Positions 7,276 through 15,450 are shown, numbered from the stretch's first letter. The stretch: 43,876 nt of DNA from Deltaproteobacteria bacterium (GCA_021847425.1 JAJZRF010000022.1:1-43876); one strand, 5' to 3'. Numbers and translations: made by a program. The notes: generated by a model not told the origin, from the sequence alone.

Positions 7276-7752
7276 TTAACCGTAATCGTTCGCCTGGGGC
7301 ATAAAAGCCCGCAGACAGATGAGTTCCGTGGTGCGCCAGCCCTGATGCCGGTAGAAGTCGAGAGCCGGGATATTGTTGCGGTCGGCCAGAAGCTGCAGGC
7401 GCGAGGCCTTCTTCGCCTTGGCCCAGCCGCTGATCGCTTCGAGCAGCAGACGACCCACGCCGCGCCTGCGCCATGGTTCATGGACAACCACATCTTCAAC
7501 CAGCAGGGACAGCCCGCCCTCCGCGGTCGAGACAAGCAACTGCCCGGAACACATGCCGACCACCTCCCCTTCCGCCTCGGCAACCAGCACACAGCCGCGC
7601 TCGTTTTCCAGCATCAGCGTGAGACCGCGCCGCTGCTTCGGCGCATCGAAAACAAAATCCTCTTCGATTGAAAAAAGCGCGGCCAGCAAGGAGACCAGGC
7701 TGTCAAGGTCCGCCGGTTCCGCGCTTCGTATCCTCACTCTTAGGTCAGACAT
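7276..7752 (-). CDS. GNAT-family N-acetyltransferase
   Basis: A 158-residue single-domain acetyltransferase. The N-terminus VRIRSAEPADLDSLVSLLAALF is the first strand and helix. Motif A, VEDVVVHEPWRRRGVGRLLLEAI, carries the R-R-x-G-V-G acetyl-CoA pyrophosphate loop, and NNIPALDFYRHQGWRTTELIC is motif B. The ATG at 7752 follows GAGGG; the open frame upstream to 7788 is not needed. The acceptor is unknown. It lies between two toxin-antitoxin-like modules and could be an antibiotic- or tRNA-directed toxin, but no DUF1778-type antitoxin is beside it, so a housekeeping role is as likely. Confidence 0.85.
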   Translation of the reverse strand: MSDLRVRIRSAEPADLDSLVSLLAALFSIEEDFVFDAPKQRRGLTLMLENERGCVLVAEAEGEVVGMCSGQLLVSTAEGGLSLLVEDVVVHEPWRRRGVGRLLLEAISGWAKAKKASRLQLLADRNNIPALDFYRHQGWRTTELICLRAFMPQANDYG

Positions 7753-7812
7753 GGCGCCCTCTTTTTTCCCCGCCGGAACCGGTCGCACAATGCACAGACC
7801 GGCTTGGTCCGG

Positions 7813-8109
7813 CTACAGAAATTCGATCCGGATATTTTCATCATCAGCCTGGGTCAAGGTATACAGGCCGCCGTCCGTGAAGGTTATCTCATGGGCTGCG
7901 GCAACGTTTTTCAGCCTGGCAATGGAGTCTCTGATCTCCCTTCCTTCCGCCTCGCTGTTGGCATGGATGAGGATCTCCTTGTCGTTGTCGGTGAATTGCA
8001 GGAGAAAGGCATTGTGGTCCAAAAACACCAGATCATCATAGGCGTAGGAAATCCCCATCCCGGCGGATTCCACAATTGCTTTCACAATCCCCAGAGGTCT
8101 CAGGTTCAT
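7813..8109 (-). CDS. Conserved hypothetical protein, 98 aa, paired with HEPN-like gene
   Basis: I do not recognise a named family. The protein (MNLRPLGIVKAIVESAGMGISYAYDD then LVFLDHNAFLLQFTDND) is predicted to be a small soluble alpha/beta protein with alternating strands, no signal peptide and no cysteines. The C-terminal half has ITFTDGGLYTLTQADDENIRIEFL, probably two or three strands. Its ATG overlaps the stop of the upstream gene (4 bp), so the two are made together and may form a complex. It ends 61 bp before the GNAT gene on the same strand. Confidence 0.7.
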   Translation of the reverse strand: MNLRPLGIVKAIVESAGMGISYAYDDLVFLDHNAFLLQFTDNDKEILIHANSEAEGREIRDSIARLKNVAAAHEITFTDGGLYTLTQADDENIRIEFL

Positions 8110-8561
8110 GATTCACGCTTCCCGGCTAAAAGTTGTTGCTCCACCAAATCCTGCAGCCTGCCTGCCAGATCCAGCATGAGAGGAATTTCCGCCATGGCCG
8201 GCCCGGCGATATTGAAGGTATCCAGGTCACAGATCTCCTGATATTGATCCAGCTGCAACAGTCCCTCCCGGATGTCCGGCATGGCGCCGGGAAAGGCCTC
8301 ATCCATGGCCTCGACCAGATCTTTCATGGTGTGGTTGTAGGGCAGTTTGCCCTCGCACATCAGGGCGGTCATGACGAATTTCTCAATTGCCATGGCGATA
8401 ATGTTGTACAGGATCACGGTGGTGAAGGCTTTTTTCTGCTGCGCATAGGCTGCGGACGCGGTCTTGAGGAAGGCCTTGCCCTCACCCCAGAAATCTTCCC
8501 AGCCGCTTATGGGCTGGGCTTTTTTGAGGTCGGATAATAAAAAATTTGCGGTCGCTTCCAT
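8106..8561 (-). CDS. HEPN-like helical protein of unknown function
   Basis: A 151-residue, strongly helical protein with ATG at 8561 after GAGGAG. The stretch FTTVILYNIIAMAIEKFVMTAL then GKLPYNHTMKDLVEAM resembles HEPN proteins, in which a conserved polar helix is followed by an NHT segment. I do not see a clear R-X4-H nuclease motif, so a non-catalytic HEPN is more likely. The C-terminus is acidic then basic. It overlaps the next gene by 4 bp. It follows the nif operon on the same strand after a 366-bp spacer with a repeat element, so a nitrogen-related role is possible but unproven. Confidence 0.65.
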   Translation of the reverse strand: MEATANFLLSDLKKAQPISGWEDFWGEGKAFLKTASAAYAQQKKAFTTVILYNIIAMAIEKFVMTALMCEGKLPYNHTMKDLVEAMDEAFPGAMPDIREGLLQLDQYQEICDLDTFNIAGPAMAEIPLMLDLAGRLQDLVEQQLLAGKRES

Positions 8562-8708
8562 GGGAATGCTCCTCTTGTTTTCCGTGGGGAAGAAGGCTGG
8601 ACGGATCCGCCATAATCCATAATCCTTTCTGATTGCCAAGCAATCTCAGTCAAGTTCTTTTCATATGCAGTCAAAATCCCATTGGCCCGCAGCCGAGCAC
8701 CGGAGAGG

Positions 8709-8863
8709 CTGCCGAAAAAGGGCTTTGCACTGTTTGAGGCGAAGCCGAGTTTGCAAAGCCCCGGCAGCATTGAGGAGCACAGGGGCATCCCGCCTTCGGC
8801 GGGACCAGGGACACCGGGTGCCCTTTCTTTGGTTCGTTTCTTTGGGCAAACAAAGAAATGAAC
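8709..8863. repeat. Dispersed-type palindromic repeat element, three hairpins
   Basis: The first hairpin has an outer stem GCTGCCG (8709) / CGGCAGC (8762) and an inner perfect stem GGGCTTTGCA (8720) / TGCAAAGCCC (8752). The second is GGCATCC / GGGTGCC enclosing CCCGCC-TTC-GGCGGG (8784-8822). The third is GTTCGTTTCTTTG / CAAAGAAATGAAC (8832-8863). This layout, with the GGGTGCCCTTTCTTTGGTT phrase, is familiar from repeats scattered in many proteobacterial genomes. It fills most of the 8562-8927 spacer and may also terminate the nif operon. Confidence 0.65.
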
Positions 8864-8927
8864 AGAAGGATAAAACGTATTCCTCTGACTTCTGAGTTTG
8901 CCTGGCAGCCAGATTACCCTGTGCCCC

Positions 8928-9233
8928 CTAGGAGGCGATCAGGTGCTCCGCCGCCGGGTTCCCCTCTTCGAGGCCATCCAGGATGGCGTCGATGGCCTCG
9001 TGGCTGTCCACCCCTTTGAACCACCAGTTCTCGGGCTGGATCACCATGATGGGGCCTGATTCGCACTGCTTCAGGCAGGTGGTGGCGGTGACCAGGCAGT
9101 TCAAGCCCCGGTCAAGGATTTCCTCTTCGAGATACTGCATGAAGCCGTCGGTCTGCTTGTGGCAGAGGCCCTTCTTGTCGCCGGCCACACGGAAGCTCTG
9201 GCAGACGAGGATCTGTCTTTTGGGAATTGCCAT
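8928..9233 (-). CDS. Thioredoxin-like [2Fe-2S] ferredoxin
   Basis: A 101-residue protein of the thioredoxin-fold [2Fe-2S] ferredoxin family found in many nif clusters. The likely ligands are Cys11, Cys24, Cys53 and Cys57 (LVCQS, GLCHK, TTCLKQC); Cys46 is extra. The pattern C-x12-C followed by C-x3-C is that of this family, not of plant-type ferredoxins. GPIMVIQPENWWF is also characteristic. It may donate electrons or interact with nitrogenase, like the FeSII/Shethna proteins. The ATG follows GAGGAG. It is the last gene of the nifH operon, 27 bp after the NifB-like gene. Confidence 0.85.
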   Translation of the reverse strand: MAIPKRQILVCQSFRVAGDKKGLCHKQTDGFMQYLEEEILDRGLNCLVTATTCLKQCESGPIMVIQPENWWFKGVDSHEAIDAILDGLEEGNPAAEHLIAS

Positions 9234-9260
9234 GGTGATGTTCTCCTCAGGTTAGAGCCG

Positions 9261-10436
9261 CTATTTGCGGCAGGTTGGTTTATTTTTGCCGCCGCCGAAC
9301 AGAACATCCACAGTCCCGCCGATCTCGCCCCCGGTGATCAGCACCGTGATGCCGCGCTCTTTCAAGATCTGTTTGGGGTTTGCTCCGGCGCTGGCGGCAA
9401 GCAGCGCAAAGCAATCGGGCAGGGTGTCCGCCAGCTTTTCCCAGCGCAGCCCCCCGCCCCCAGCCTCGGGCAGGTCGCGGCGGCCGAGCAGACAGGTAAG
9501 TCCATCCTCCCTAGGGCCGTAGATCAAGGCCTGGTAGGCCTGGCCCAGGTGGAGATCCACCTCCATGCCGCCGATGCTGACCACGGCCACATTGGGCCGC
9601 TTGCTGCTTGGTTTGGGCAAGGCTGCCGCCACAAATCCGCCCTCGGTAATGGGCGCAATCAAGCTACCCCCGGATTCGGTTGCCTCCTGGTCCTCATGCA
9701 CCTCCAGGTATTTGCTCACCCGACTGCGGGCCACGGCCAGCATGGTGTTGTCCGCTTCCGGCGGAAAGCTCTGGCCTTCAGCCTCTTCCGCCCCCGGTTT
9801 GAACGGAACCAGGGTCATTGCCGCGGCGCCAAGTTGGGCCATGCGTTGCGCGACCTGCTCCAAATGGTCGTCATTGTAGCCGGGATAGAGGGTGGTCCTG
9901 ATCGTGACCTTGATTCCCGCTTTCCGGAAAGCGACAACCGCCTGGGCCTGTTCGCTCAGAAGTGTTGCCGCGACTTCAGCCAGGGAGACGGTTTTTCTGC
10001 CTGGACGAATCCAGGCAAAGAGCTTTGTAAGTATCTCCGGATCAACCGCATCCACCCGCAGGGTCACCAGGCCGACGCCCTCTTCATCCAGGAGCGCTGC
10101 ATACTGCTCCCCGCCCAGTCCCAAGGTGACGATTTCCACGGTCAGGGAGGGATACTTCTGTTTGAGCAGGCGAATGGTTTTCAGGGTGAGGCCGACCGTG
10201 GCCAGCGGGTCTCCAGGTCCAGCGATGACCACCTGCGGCGGCGTCCCTGTACTGCCGAGTACTTGTGCTGCCCACGCCAGAGCCTCTTCCGGCGACATGA
10301 CCGGCGCAGGGGGCTGATCCGGCGCAAAACGAAGCCGGGCGTTGGCGTGCACCGCCACCGGCAGAGACAGTCTTCGCGACGTGCTAACAGAATCAGGCTT
10401 GCCGGGAGACATTTTTAGAAACGGAATTACAGTCAT
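9261..10436 (-). CDS. NifB-like protein lacking radical-SAM cysteines, with NifX-type domain
   Basis: A 391-residue full-length paralogue of NifB. The barrel part aligns with NifB through LSLPVAVHANARL, MSPEEALAWAAQVLG, VVIAGPGDPLATV (the SAM-site AGPGDP is kept) and LVTLRVDAVDPEILTKLFAWIRPG. At the positions of the three cluster cysteines it has Ala31, Leu35 and Ala38, and the HPCF start is missing. The C-terminal third (RPNVAVVSIGGMEVDLHLG) is a NifX/NafY-like cofactor-binding domain. It therefore cannot do radical chemistry in the known way and is more likely a carrier, chaperone or insertase for the cofactor. It sits directly after nifK (79 bp) and before the ferredoxin. The ribosome site is weak (AAGG). 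Confidence 0.88.
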   Translation of the reverse strand: MTVIPFLKMSPGKPDSVSTSRRLSLPVAVHANARLRFAPDQPPAPVMSPEEALAWAAQVLGSTGTPPQVVIAGPGDPLATVGLTLKTIRLLKQKYPSLTVEIVTLGLGGEQYAALLDEEGVGLVTLRVDAVDPEILTKLFAWIRPGRKTVSLAEVAATLLSEQAQAVVAFRKAGIKVTIRTTLYPGYNDDHLEQVAQRMAQLGAAAMTLVPFKPGAEEAEGQSFPPEADNTMLAVARSRVSKYLEVHEDQEATESGGSLIAPITEGGFVAAALPKPSSKRPNVAVVSIGGMEVDLHLGQAYQALIYGPREDGLTCLLGRRDLPEAGGGGLRWEKLADTLPDCFALLAASAGANPKQILKERGITVLITGGEIGGTVDVLFGGGKNKPTCRK

Positions 10437-10443
10437 TGGGAAG

Positions 10444-10506
10444 CCTTTTGCCTTGAGCCGCCAGCTCTCAGCGACATTCTGATCGCTTACCGCTGATAAG
10501 CTGACG
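10444..10506. repeat. Period-7 tandem repeat, nifK to nifB-like spacer
   Basis: Nine degenerate 7-mers in register (CCTTTTG, CCTTGAG, CCGCCAG, CTCTCAG, and so on to GCTGACG) occupy the spacer between the nifK stop and the next start. It is the same family as the array at 1802, in which AGC/CAG recurs every seven bases, but more degraded. Confidence 0.6.
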
Positions 10507-10515
10507 GCTTATTCG

Positions 10516-11889
10516 TTACATGACAAGCTCGAAGCTCTGCTCCGGCGCATCCCGGTCCAGACGGTCCAGCAAAACGCCGAGGATCTTCTCCAACAACCGC
10601 AAGCCGCCCTTGTAGCCGACCGTGGGAAAATACTGATGCCCCTGGCGGTCCAGGATGGGGAAGCCCCAGCGGACAAAGGGCACGTCTTCATCCCGGGCGA
10701 TATACTTGCAATACGTGTTGCCGATCAGCAGATCCACCGGTTCGTTCTTGATCCACTGGTGGAGCAGGAACATGTCGCCCTTGGCCCGGACGTTGACCTC
10801 AAAGGGCATATCCTTGGTGATCTCCTTGATCCGCGCTTCAAACTTCTTGCCCGGCGTGCCCGTAACGATATGGACGGGGCACATATCGAGCGAAACCAAA
10901 AACTCGGTCATGGCGATGAGCTGATCCGGATCGCCCACCAGGGCCACCTTTTTATGGTAGAGGTACTGGTGCATGTCGGAAATCATGTCCACCAGCTGCC
11001 CGCGCTCCAAGGCTATTTCGTCGGGCACGCTCACTCCGGCGATCATCCGCAAGGCATCGATAAAACGGTCCGTGGCACTGAGACCGAAGGGCATGTCCAG
11101 CACGCGGCACGGCACCTTCATATTGGCATCCAGCCAACGGGCAGCCTCGCCGGAGCACCATTCGCCCAAGGCCAGGGTGCCGATGGAGTCGCCGGTGGAT
11201 TTCAATTCCTTGACCGTGGTGCCGCCATCCGGAAACATCTTGTACTCGCCGGAAAGCGGGCCGTTCAACACGCCGGAGGTGTCCGGAAAAAGAATGCTTT
11301 TGACTCCGGCCAGCCCTACCAGCCGCTTGATCTCCTCCATGTCGGCCGGCTCCACCCATCCGGGGATGATGTTCAGCTTGCCGTTTTTCTTGCCGGTGGG
11401 CTCAGCCATCTTGGCCATGGAGATAACCATGCTGGAAAAGCCGGTAACATGGGAACCCACATAGCTTGGGGTGGAGCAGCTGATGACCTCCTTGCCCTTG
11501 GGTATCTTGCCTTCAGCATCCGCCCTCTTCTTGATCTGTTTCAGATCGTCACCAATGGTCTCGGAAAGACAGGTGGTGTGGATGGCGATAATCTCCGGGT
11601 CGTAGACTGCGAAGATGTTGTCGATGGCCTGGAGCATATTGGCCTGGCCGCCGAACACCGAAGCGCCTTCGGTGAACGAACTGGTGGCGGCGGAAACCGG
11701 CTCCTTGTAATGCCGGGTCAGGGCGCTGCGGTGGTAGGCGCAGCAACCCTGGGAGCCATGGCTGTGCGGCAGGCAACCGTGGATACCCAAGGCCGCATAC
11801 ATGGCACCGATGGGCTGACAGGTCTTGGCCGGATTGATGGTCAAGGCGCTGCGCTCGGTTATTTCTTTCGGGGTATGTCGTAGTAGCAT
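10516..11889 (-). CDS. nifK: NifK, nitrogenase MoFe protein beta subunit
   Basis: The beta subunit of dinitrogenase, 457 residues, sharing the P cluster with NifD. The three P-cluster cysteine regions are visible as AKTCQPIGAMYAALGIHGC, HGSQGCCAYHR and HTTCLSETIGDD. The protein lacks the long N-terminal extension found in the Azotobacter-type subunit, as expected of the short anaerobe type. The ATG at 11889 has GAGGA 7 nt upstream; an in-frame ATG at 11976 lies inside the repeat spacer and is not used. It is preceded by nifD after a 127-bp spacer that contains an array of 7-mers. Confidence 0.96.
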   Translation of the reverse strand: MLLRHTPKEITERSALTINPAKTCQPIGAMYAALGIHGCLPHSHGSQGCCAYHRSALTRHYKEPVSAATSSFTEGASVFGGQANMLQAIDNIFAVYDPEIIAIHTTCLSETIGDDLKQIKKRADAEGKIPKGKEVISCSTPSYVGSHVTGFSSMVISMAKMAEPTGKKNGKLNIIPGWVEPADMEEIKRLVGLAGVKSILFPDTSGVLNGPLSGEYKMFPDGGTTVKELKSTGDSIGTLALGEWCSGEAARWLDANMKVPCRVLDMPFGLSATDRFIDALRMIAGVSVPDEIALERGQLVDMISDMHQYLYHKKVALVGDPDQLIAMTEFLVSLDMCPVHIVTGTPGKKFEARIKEITKDMPFEVNVRAKGDMFLLHQWIKNEPVDLLIGNTYCKYIARDEDVPFVRWGFPILDRQGHQYFPTVGYKGGLRLLEKILGVLLDRLDRDAPEQSFELVM

Positions 11890-11911
11890 GATCGTGTCCT
11901 CAATTTTATAG

Positions 11912-12010
11912 AAAAGGCACAAGGTGAAAGGTTCAAGGCGCAAGGATGAAAAAGCAAAAAAGTGCTTCGCTATCACTTAACCTTTCATCTTTCACCTTTT
12001 CCCTTTTGCC
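11912..12010. repeat. Inverted pair of period-7 repeats, nifD-nifK spacer
   Basis: On the plus strand a purine-rich arm of seven 7-mers (AAAAGGC, ACAAGGT, GAAAGGT, TCAAGGC, GCAAGGA and so on, 11912-11960) is followed by a pyrimidine-rich arm (CTTAACC, TTTCATC, TTTCACC, TTTTCCC, TTTTGCC, 11976-12010). The arms pair imperfectly, with AAGGTGAAAG perfect over 10 bp, giving a long hairpin between nifD and nifK in the mRNA. Confidence 0.7.
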
Positions 12011-12016
12011 TGTTTT

Positions 12017-13657
12017 TTATTCCCACACATAGGAGGCGGAGAGTTCCGGGTTCTTCTGCCAGGGCGCCAGCATATAGCTCCAGACCTTGCTGTTCACCAA
12101 CCGGTCGATTTCCCGGTAAAAGTTCACCGCGCCCTTAAAGCCTGCATAGGGGCCGCCGGAGTCATAGCTGTGCAGCTGCTTCATGGGCACGCCCAGCTTC
12201 TGGATGGAATATTTTTCCTTGATCCCGGCGCAGAAGATATCCGGTTTCATCAGCTCCACCAACTTCTCGGCCTCGTACTGGTTGAGGTCGTCGATGATGA
12301 TCGTGCCCTTGTCCATGTCCGGAACCAAGCCATCGTACTGCTTGAAGGCGTAGCCGGCCTCTTCCAGCGCCTTGAACTCGGCGGGGGTTTTCCGCGGGTT
12401 GTATCGGGTCTCGTCCGGTTCGACATGGATCTCCTCGATGTTCCGGCTGTCCGCGTCCACTTCCAGGGTCGGGATTACCTGACGGCCCTCATAGTCATCG
12501 CGGTGACCGAACTCGTACCCCGCCGAGATGGTTTTCATGCCCATCTCATTGAACAGCTCCTTGTAATGATGCGCCCGGGAGCCGCCCACGAACATCATCG
12601 CGGTCTTGCCTTCGGTGCGGGTCCGGACATCGGCGCGGGCCGCGAGAACCTCCGGCATCTCCTCGGCGATAACCGCCTCCACCCGATCGATGAGTTCCTT
12701 ATCCCCGAAGTATTCGGCGATTTTGCGGAGCGACTTGGCCGTGGCATCGGCGCCGATGAAATTCACCTTGACCCAGGGAATGCCGAATTTTGTTTCCAGC
12801 ATATCGGCCACATAATTGATGGAACGGTGGCACATGACCGCGTTGAGATCGGCTTTATGGGCCGAGGCGAACTGGTCATAGGTCGAGTTGCCGGAAAAGG
12901 TGGCGATGTTGGTGATGCCGCATTTCTTAAAAATCCGTTCTATCTCGAAGCCGTCACCGCCGATGTTATACTCGCCCAGCAGGTTTATCTTGTACCTGCC
13001 GGGTTTTTCCGCATCGTTTTCTCCAACGATATGCTTGAACACCTGGTTGTTGGCGATATGATGCCCGGCGGACTGGGAAACGCCCTTGTACCCTTCGCAG
13101 CTGAAGGCATACACATTGCAGTCGCCGAATTTCTCCTTCATCCGCTTGGCCACGGTGTGGATGTCGTCGCCGATCAGCCCCACCGGACAGGTGGCGAAGA
13201 TGGCGATGGACCTAGGATGAAAAAGGTCGTAGGCCTCCTGGATGGCCGCGGTCAGCTTCTTCTCGCCGCCGAAGATGATATCCGAATCCTGCATGTCGGT
13301 ACTGAAGGCGTAGTTCATGTAGTTCTCGCCGTCTGGCCCGGCATCGGTCTGGTTGCGCCGGGTCAGCCAGGCGTAGAAACTGCAGCCGATGGGGCCATGC
13401 ACCAGGTTGACGATATCACGGGTGGGCCCCATGATAACACCCTTGCAGCCGGCGTAAGTACAGCCGCGCATGGTGATGATGCCCGGGGTGGTGCGTACGT
13501 TGGCGGAAATCTCCGGGGTCTCGTTGGCTAAAGCCTCATTGATCATAATCTGCTTGGCGCGCTTGCGGGCGACCTTGGACGGGTACTTGGCGAGAAGCTC
13601 GGCCTTAACCTCGGCCGGGTCCCACTGCACCAGTTTTTTCTTGGTCATTGTTGCCAT
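12017..13657 (-). CDS. nifD: NifD, nitrogenase MoFe protein alpha subunit (insert-containing type)
   Basis: The alpha subunit of Mo-nitrogenase, 546 residues. P-cluster ligands lie in RGCTYAGC (Cys66), HGPIGCSFY and ATCPVGLIGDD. The FeMo-co ligands are Cys276 in VMCHRSINY and His496 in LHSYDSGGP. Compared with the Azotobacter subunit it carries an insert of about 50 residues around residues 395-445 (from RNIEEIHVEPDE through FKQYDGLVPD), a mark of the NifD type found in clostridia, methanogens and deltaproteobacteria. ATG 13657 follows AGGAGAAAGAAA. It lies 20 bp after nifI2. Confidence 0.97.
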   Translation of the reverse strand: MATMTKKKLVQWDPAEVKAELLAKYPSKVARKRAKQIMINEALANETPEISANVRTTPGIITMRGCTYAGCKGVIMGPTRDIVNLVHGPIGCSFYAWLTRRNQTDAGPDGENYMNYAFSTDMQDSDIIFGGEKKLTAAIQEAYDLFHPRSIAIFATCPVGLIGDDIHTVAKRMKEKFGDCNVYAFSCEGYKGVSQSAGHHIANNQVFKHIVGENDAEKPGRYKINLLGEYNIGGDGFEIERIFKKCGITNIATFSGNSTYDQFASAHKADLNAVMCHRSINYVADMLETKFGIPWVKVNFIGADATAKSLRKIAEYFGDKELIDRVEAVIAEEMPEVLAARADVRTRTEGKTAMMFVGGSRAHHYKELFNEMGMKTISAGYEFGHRDDYEGRQVIPTLEVDADSRNIEEIHVEPDETRYNPRKTPAEFKALEEAGYAFKQYDGLVPDMDKGTIIIDDLNQYEAEKLVELMKPDIFCAGIKEKYSIQKLGVPMKQLHSYDSGGPYAGFKGAVNFYREIDRLVNSKVWSYMLAPWQKNPELSASYVWE

Positions 13658-13677
13658 TTTCTTTCTCCTTGATTTGC

Positions 13678-14052
13678 TTAGACAATGGCCTTCTGGCCCG
13701 TCTCGCCGGTTCGCACCCGGACAGCGTCGGCCAACGGCAGGACAAAAATCTTACCATCCCCTGCCTTGCCGGTCTGGTTGGTTGAAATAAGCGCCTGGAC
13801 CACATCCTTGACCAGATCATCCTTGACCACCACCGTCACCATGCGTTTCGGGTAGAGCTGACCTTTGGCGCCAAGCAGGGAAGCAGCTTCCTCATATCCC
13901 TGCTGCGCCCCCTCAAGAACCTTGGGATTGACAAATCCCTTGCCGCGGCCATGGGCCTCATGCACGAAAAACGCGTCAATCCCGGCATCGGTCAGGGCCT
14001 GCTTGGTTTGATTCATCATATTTATGCGCACAAGGGCGATCACTTCTTTCAT
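13678..14052 (-). CDS. nifI2: NifI2, PII-like nitrogenase switch protein
   Basis: A 124-residue member of the PII family that, with NifI1, binds MoFe protein and blocks activity when 2-oxoglutarate is low. It begins MKEVIALVRINMMNQTKQAL and has the longer T-loop region HGRGKGFVNPKVLEGAQQGYEEAASLLGAKGQLYPKRMV that separates NifI2 from GlnB. The ATP-binding C-terminal [26 protein letters not shown] is intact. There is no Tyr51-type uridylylation site. Its start overlaps the nifI1 stop by 4 bp. Confidence 0.95.
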   Translation of the reverse strand: MKEVIALVRINMMNQTKQALTDAGIDAFFVHEAHGRGKGFVNPKVLEGAQQGYEEAASLLGAKGQLYPKRMVTVVVKDDLVKDVVQALISTNQTGKAGDGKIFVLPLADAVRVRTGETGQKAIV

Positions 14053-14405
14053 GCCGGCCCCCTTTCCGATTCGAACTCGGTTTCCTTGACCCCGGAGCTG
14101 ATGGTATACGCCTCCTCAACCTCGCTCACAAAGATCTTCCCGTCACCGAAAGCGCCCTTGGTGCCGGACTTGGCCGTTTTCATGATGGTCTCAAGAACAA
14201 AATCCTTGTCCGCCGGATTGATCACGCTCATGAGCATGACCTTGGGAATTTCATCATAGGTGACTTCGCCGATTTTTATGCCGCGCTGCTTGCCCCGCCC
14301 GGCCACCGAGTATTTGGTCACCGAGGGAAAGCCTGCCTCCATAAGGGCCGCAAGGATTTTATCCGCTTTCTCCGGCCTGACAATTGCTCTGATCATGGTC
14401 AACAT
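14049..14405 (-). CDS. nifI1: NifI1, PII-like nitrogenase switch protein
   Basis: A 118-residue PII-family partner of NifI2. It opens MLTMIRAIVRPEKADKILAALMEAGFPSVTKYSVAGRGKQRGI, the standard NifI1 form, and has GTKGAFGDGKIFVSEVEEAYTISSG for nucleotide binding. The T-loop lacks the GlnK Tyr. GGAG lies 7 nt before the ATG; a second in-frame ATG is three codons in. Position between nifH and nifD matches the anaerobe-type operon. The long 7-mer hairpin in the nifH-nifI1 spacer may lower expression of everything downstream of nifH. Confidence 0.94.
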   Translation of the reverse strand: MLTMIRAIVRPEKADKILAALMEAGFPSVTKYSVAGRGKQRGIKIGEVTYDEIPKVMLMSVINPADKDFVLETIMKTAKSGTKGAFGDGKIFVSEVEEAYTISSGVKETEFESERGPA

Positions 14406-14423
14406 ATTTTTTCTCCGAAAAAT

Positions 14424-14533
14424 TTTAGGTTAAAGGATAAAGGTGAAAGGACAAAGGTTTAAGGATGCAGGATAAAGGTTGGAGGGAAGAAGTCGTTTCC
14501 TTTCGCCTTTTGCCTTTAACCTTTTTCCTGTCT
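14424..14533. repeat. Inverted pair of period-7 repeats, nifH-nifI1 spacer
   Basis: On the plus strand nine exact-register 7-mers (TTTAGGT, TAAAGGA, TAAAGGT, GAAAGGA, CAAAGGT, TTAAGGA, TGCAGGA, TAAAGGT, TGGAGGG; 14424-14486) face five complementary-type 7-mers (CCTTTCG, CCTTTTG, CCTTTAA, CCTTTTT, CCTGTCT; 14499-14533). The latter end exactly at the nifH stop codon. AGGTTAAAGG (14427-14436) pairs perfectly with CCTTTAACCT (14513-14522), and pairing continues with wobble for about 24 bp. It probably forms a strong stem after nifH in the mRNA. Confidence 0.75.
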
Positions 14534-15394
<861 letters not shown>

Positions 15395-15435
15395 TCAAGT
15401 TCCATTGGCATGCGTTGCCGTCATATGCCGCTATC

Positions 15436-15450
15436 GCAAGGGGTGTGCCA
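15436..15450 (-). promoter_or_regulatory. Sigma-54 (-24/-12) promoter of nifH
   Basis: TGGCACACCCCTTGC on the minus strand fits the -24/-12 consensus and is base-for-base the same as the nifE promoter core. The start of transcription would lie near 15425, giving a leader of about 65 nt before nifH. Confidence 0.92.
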
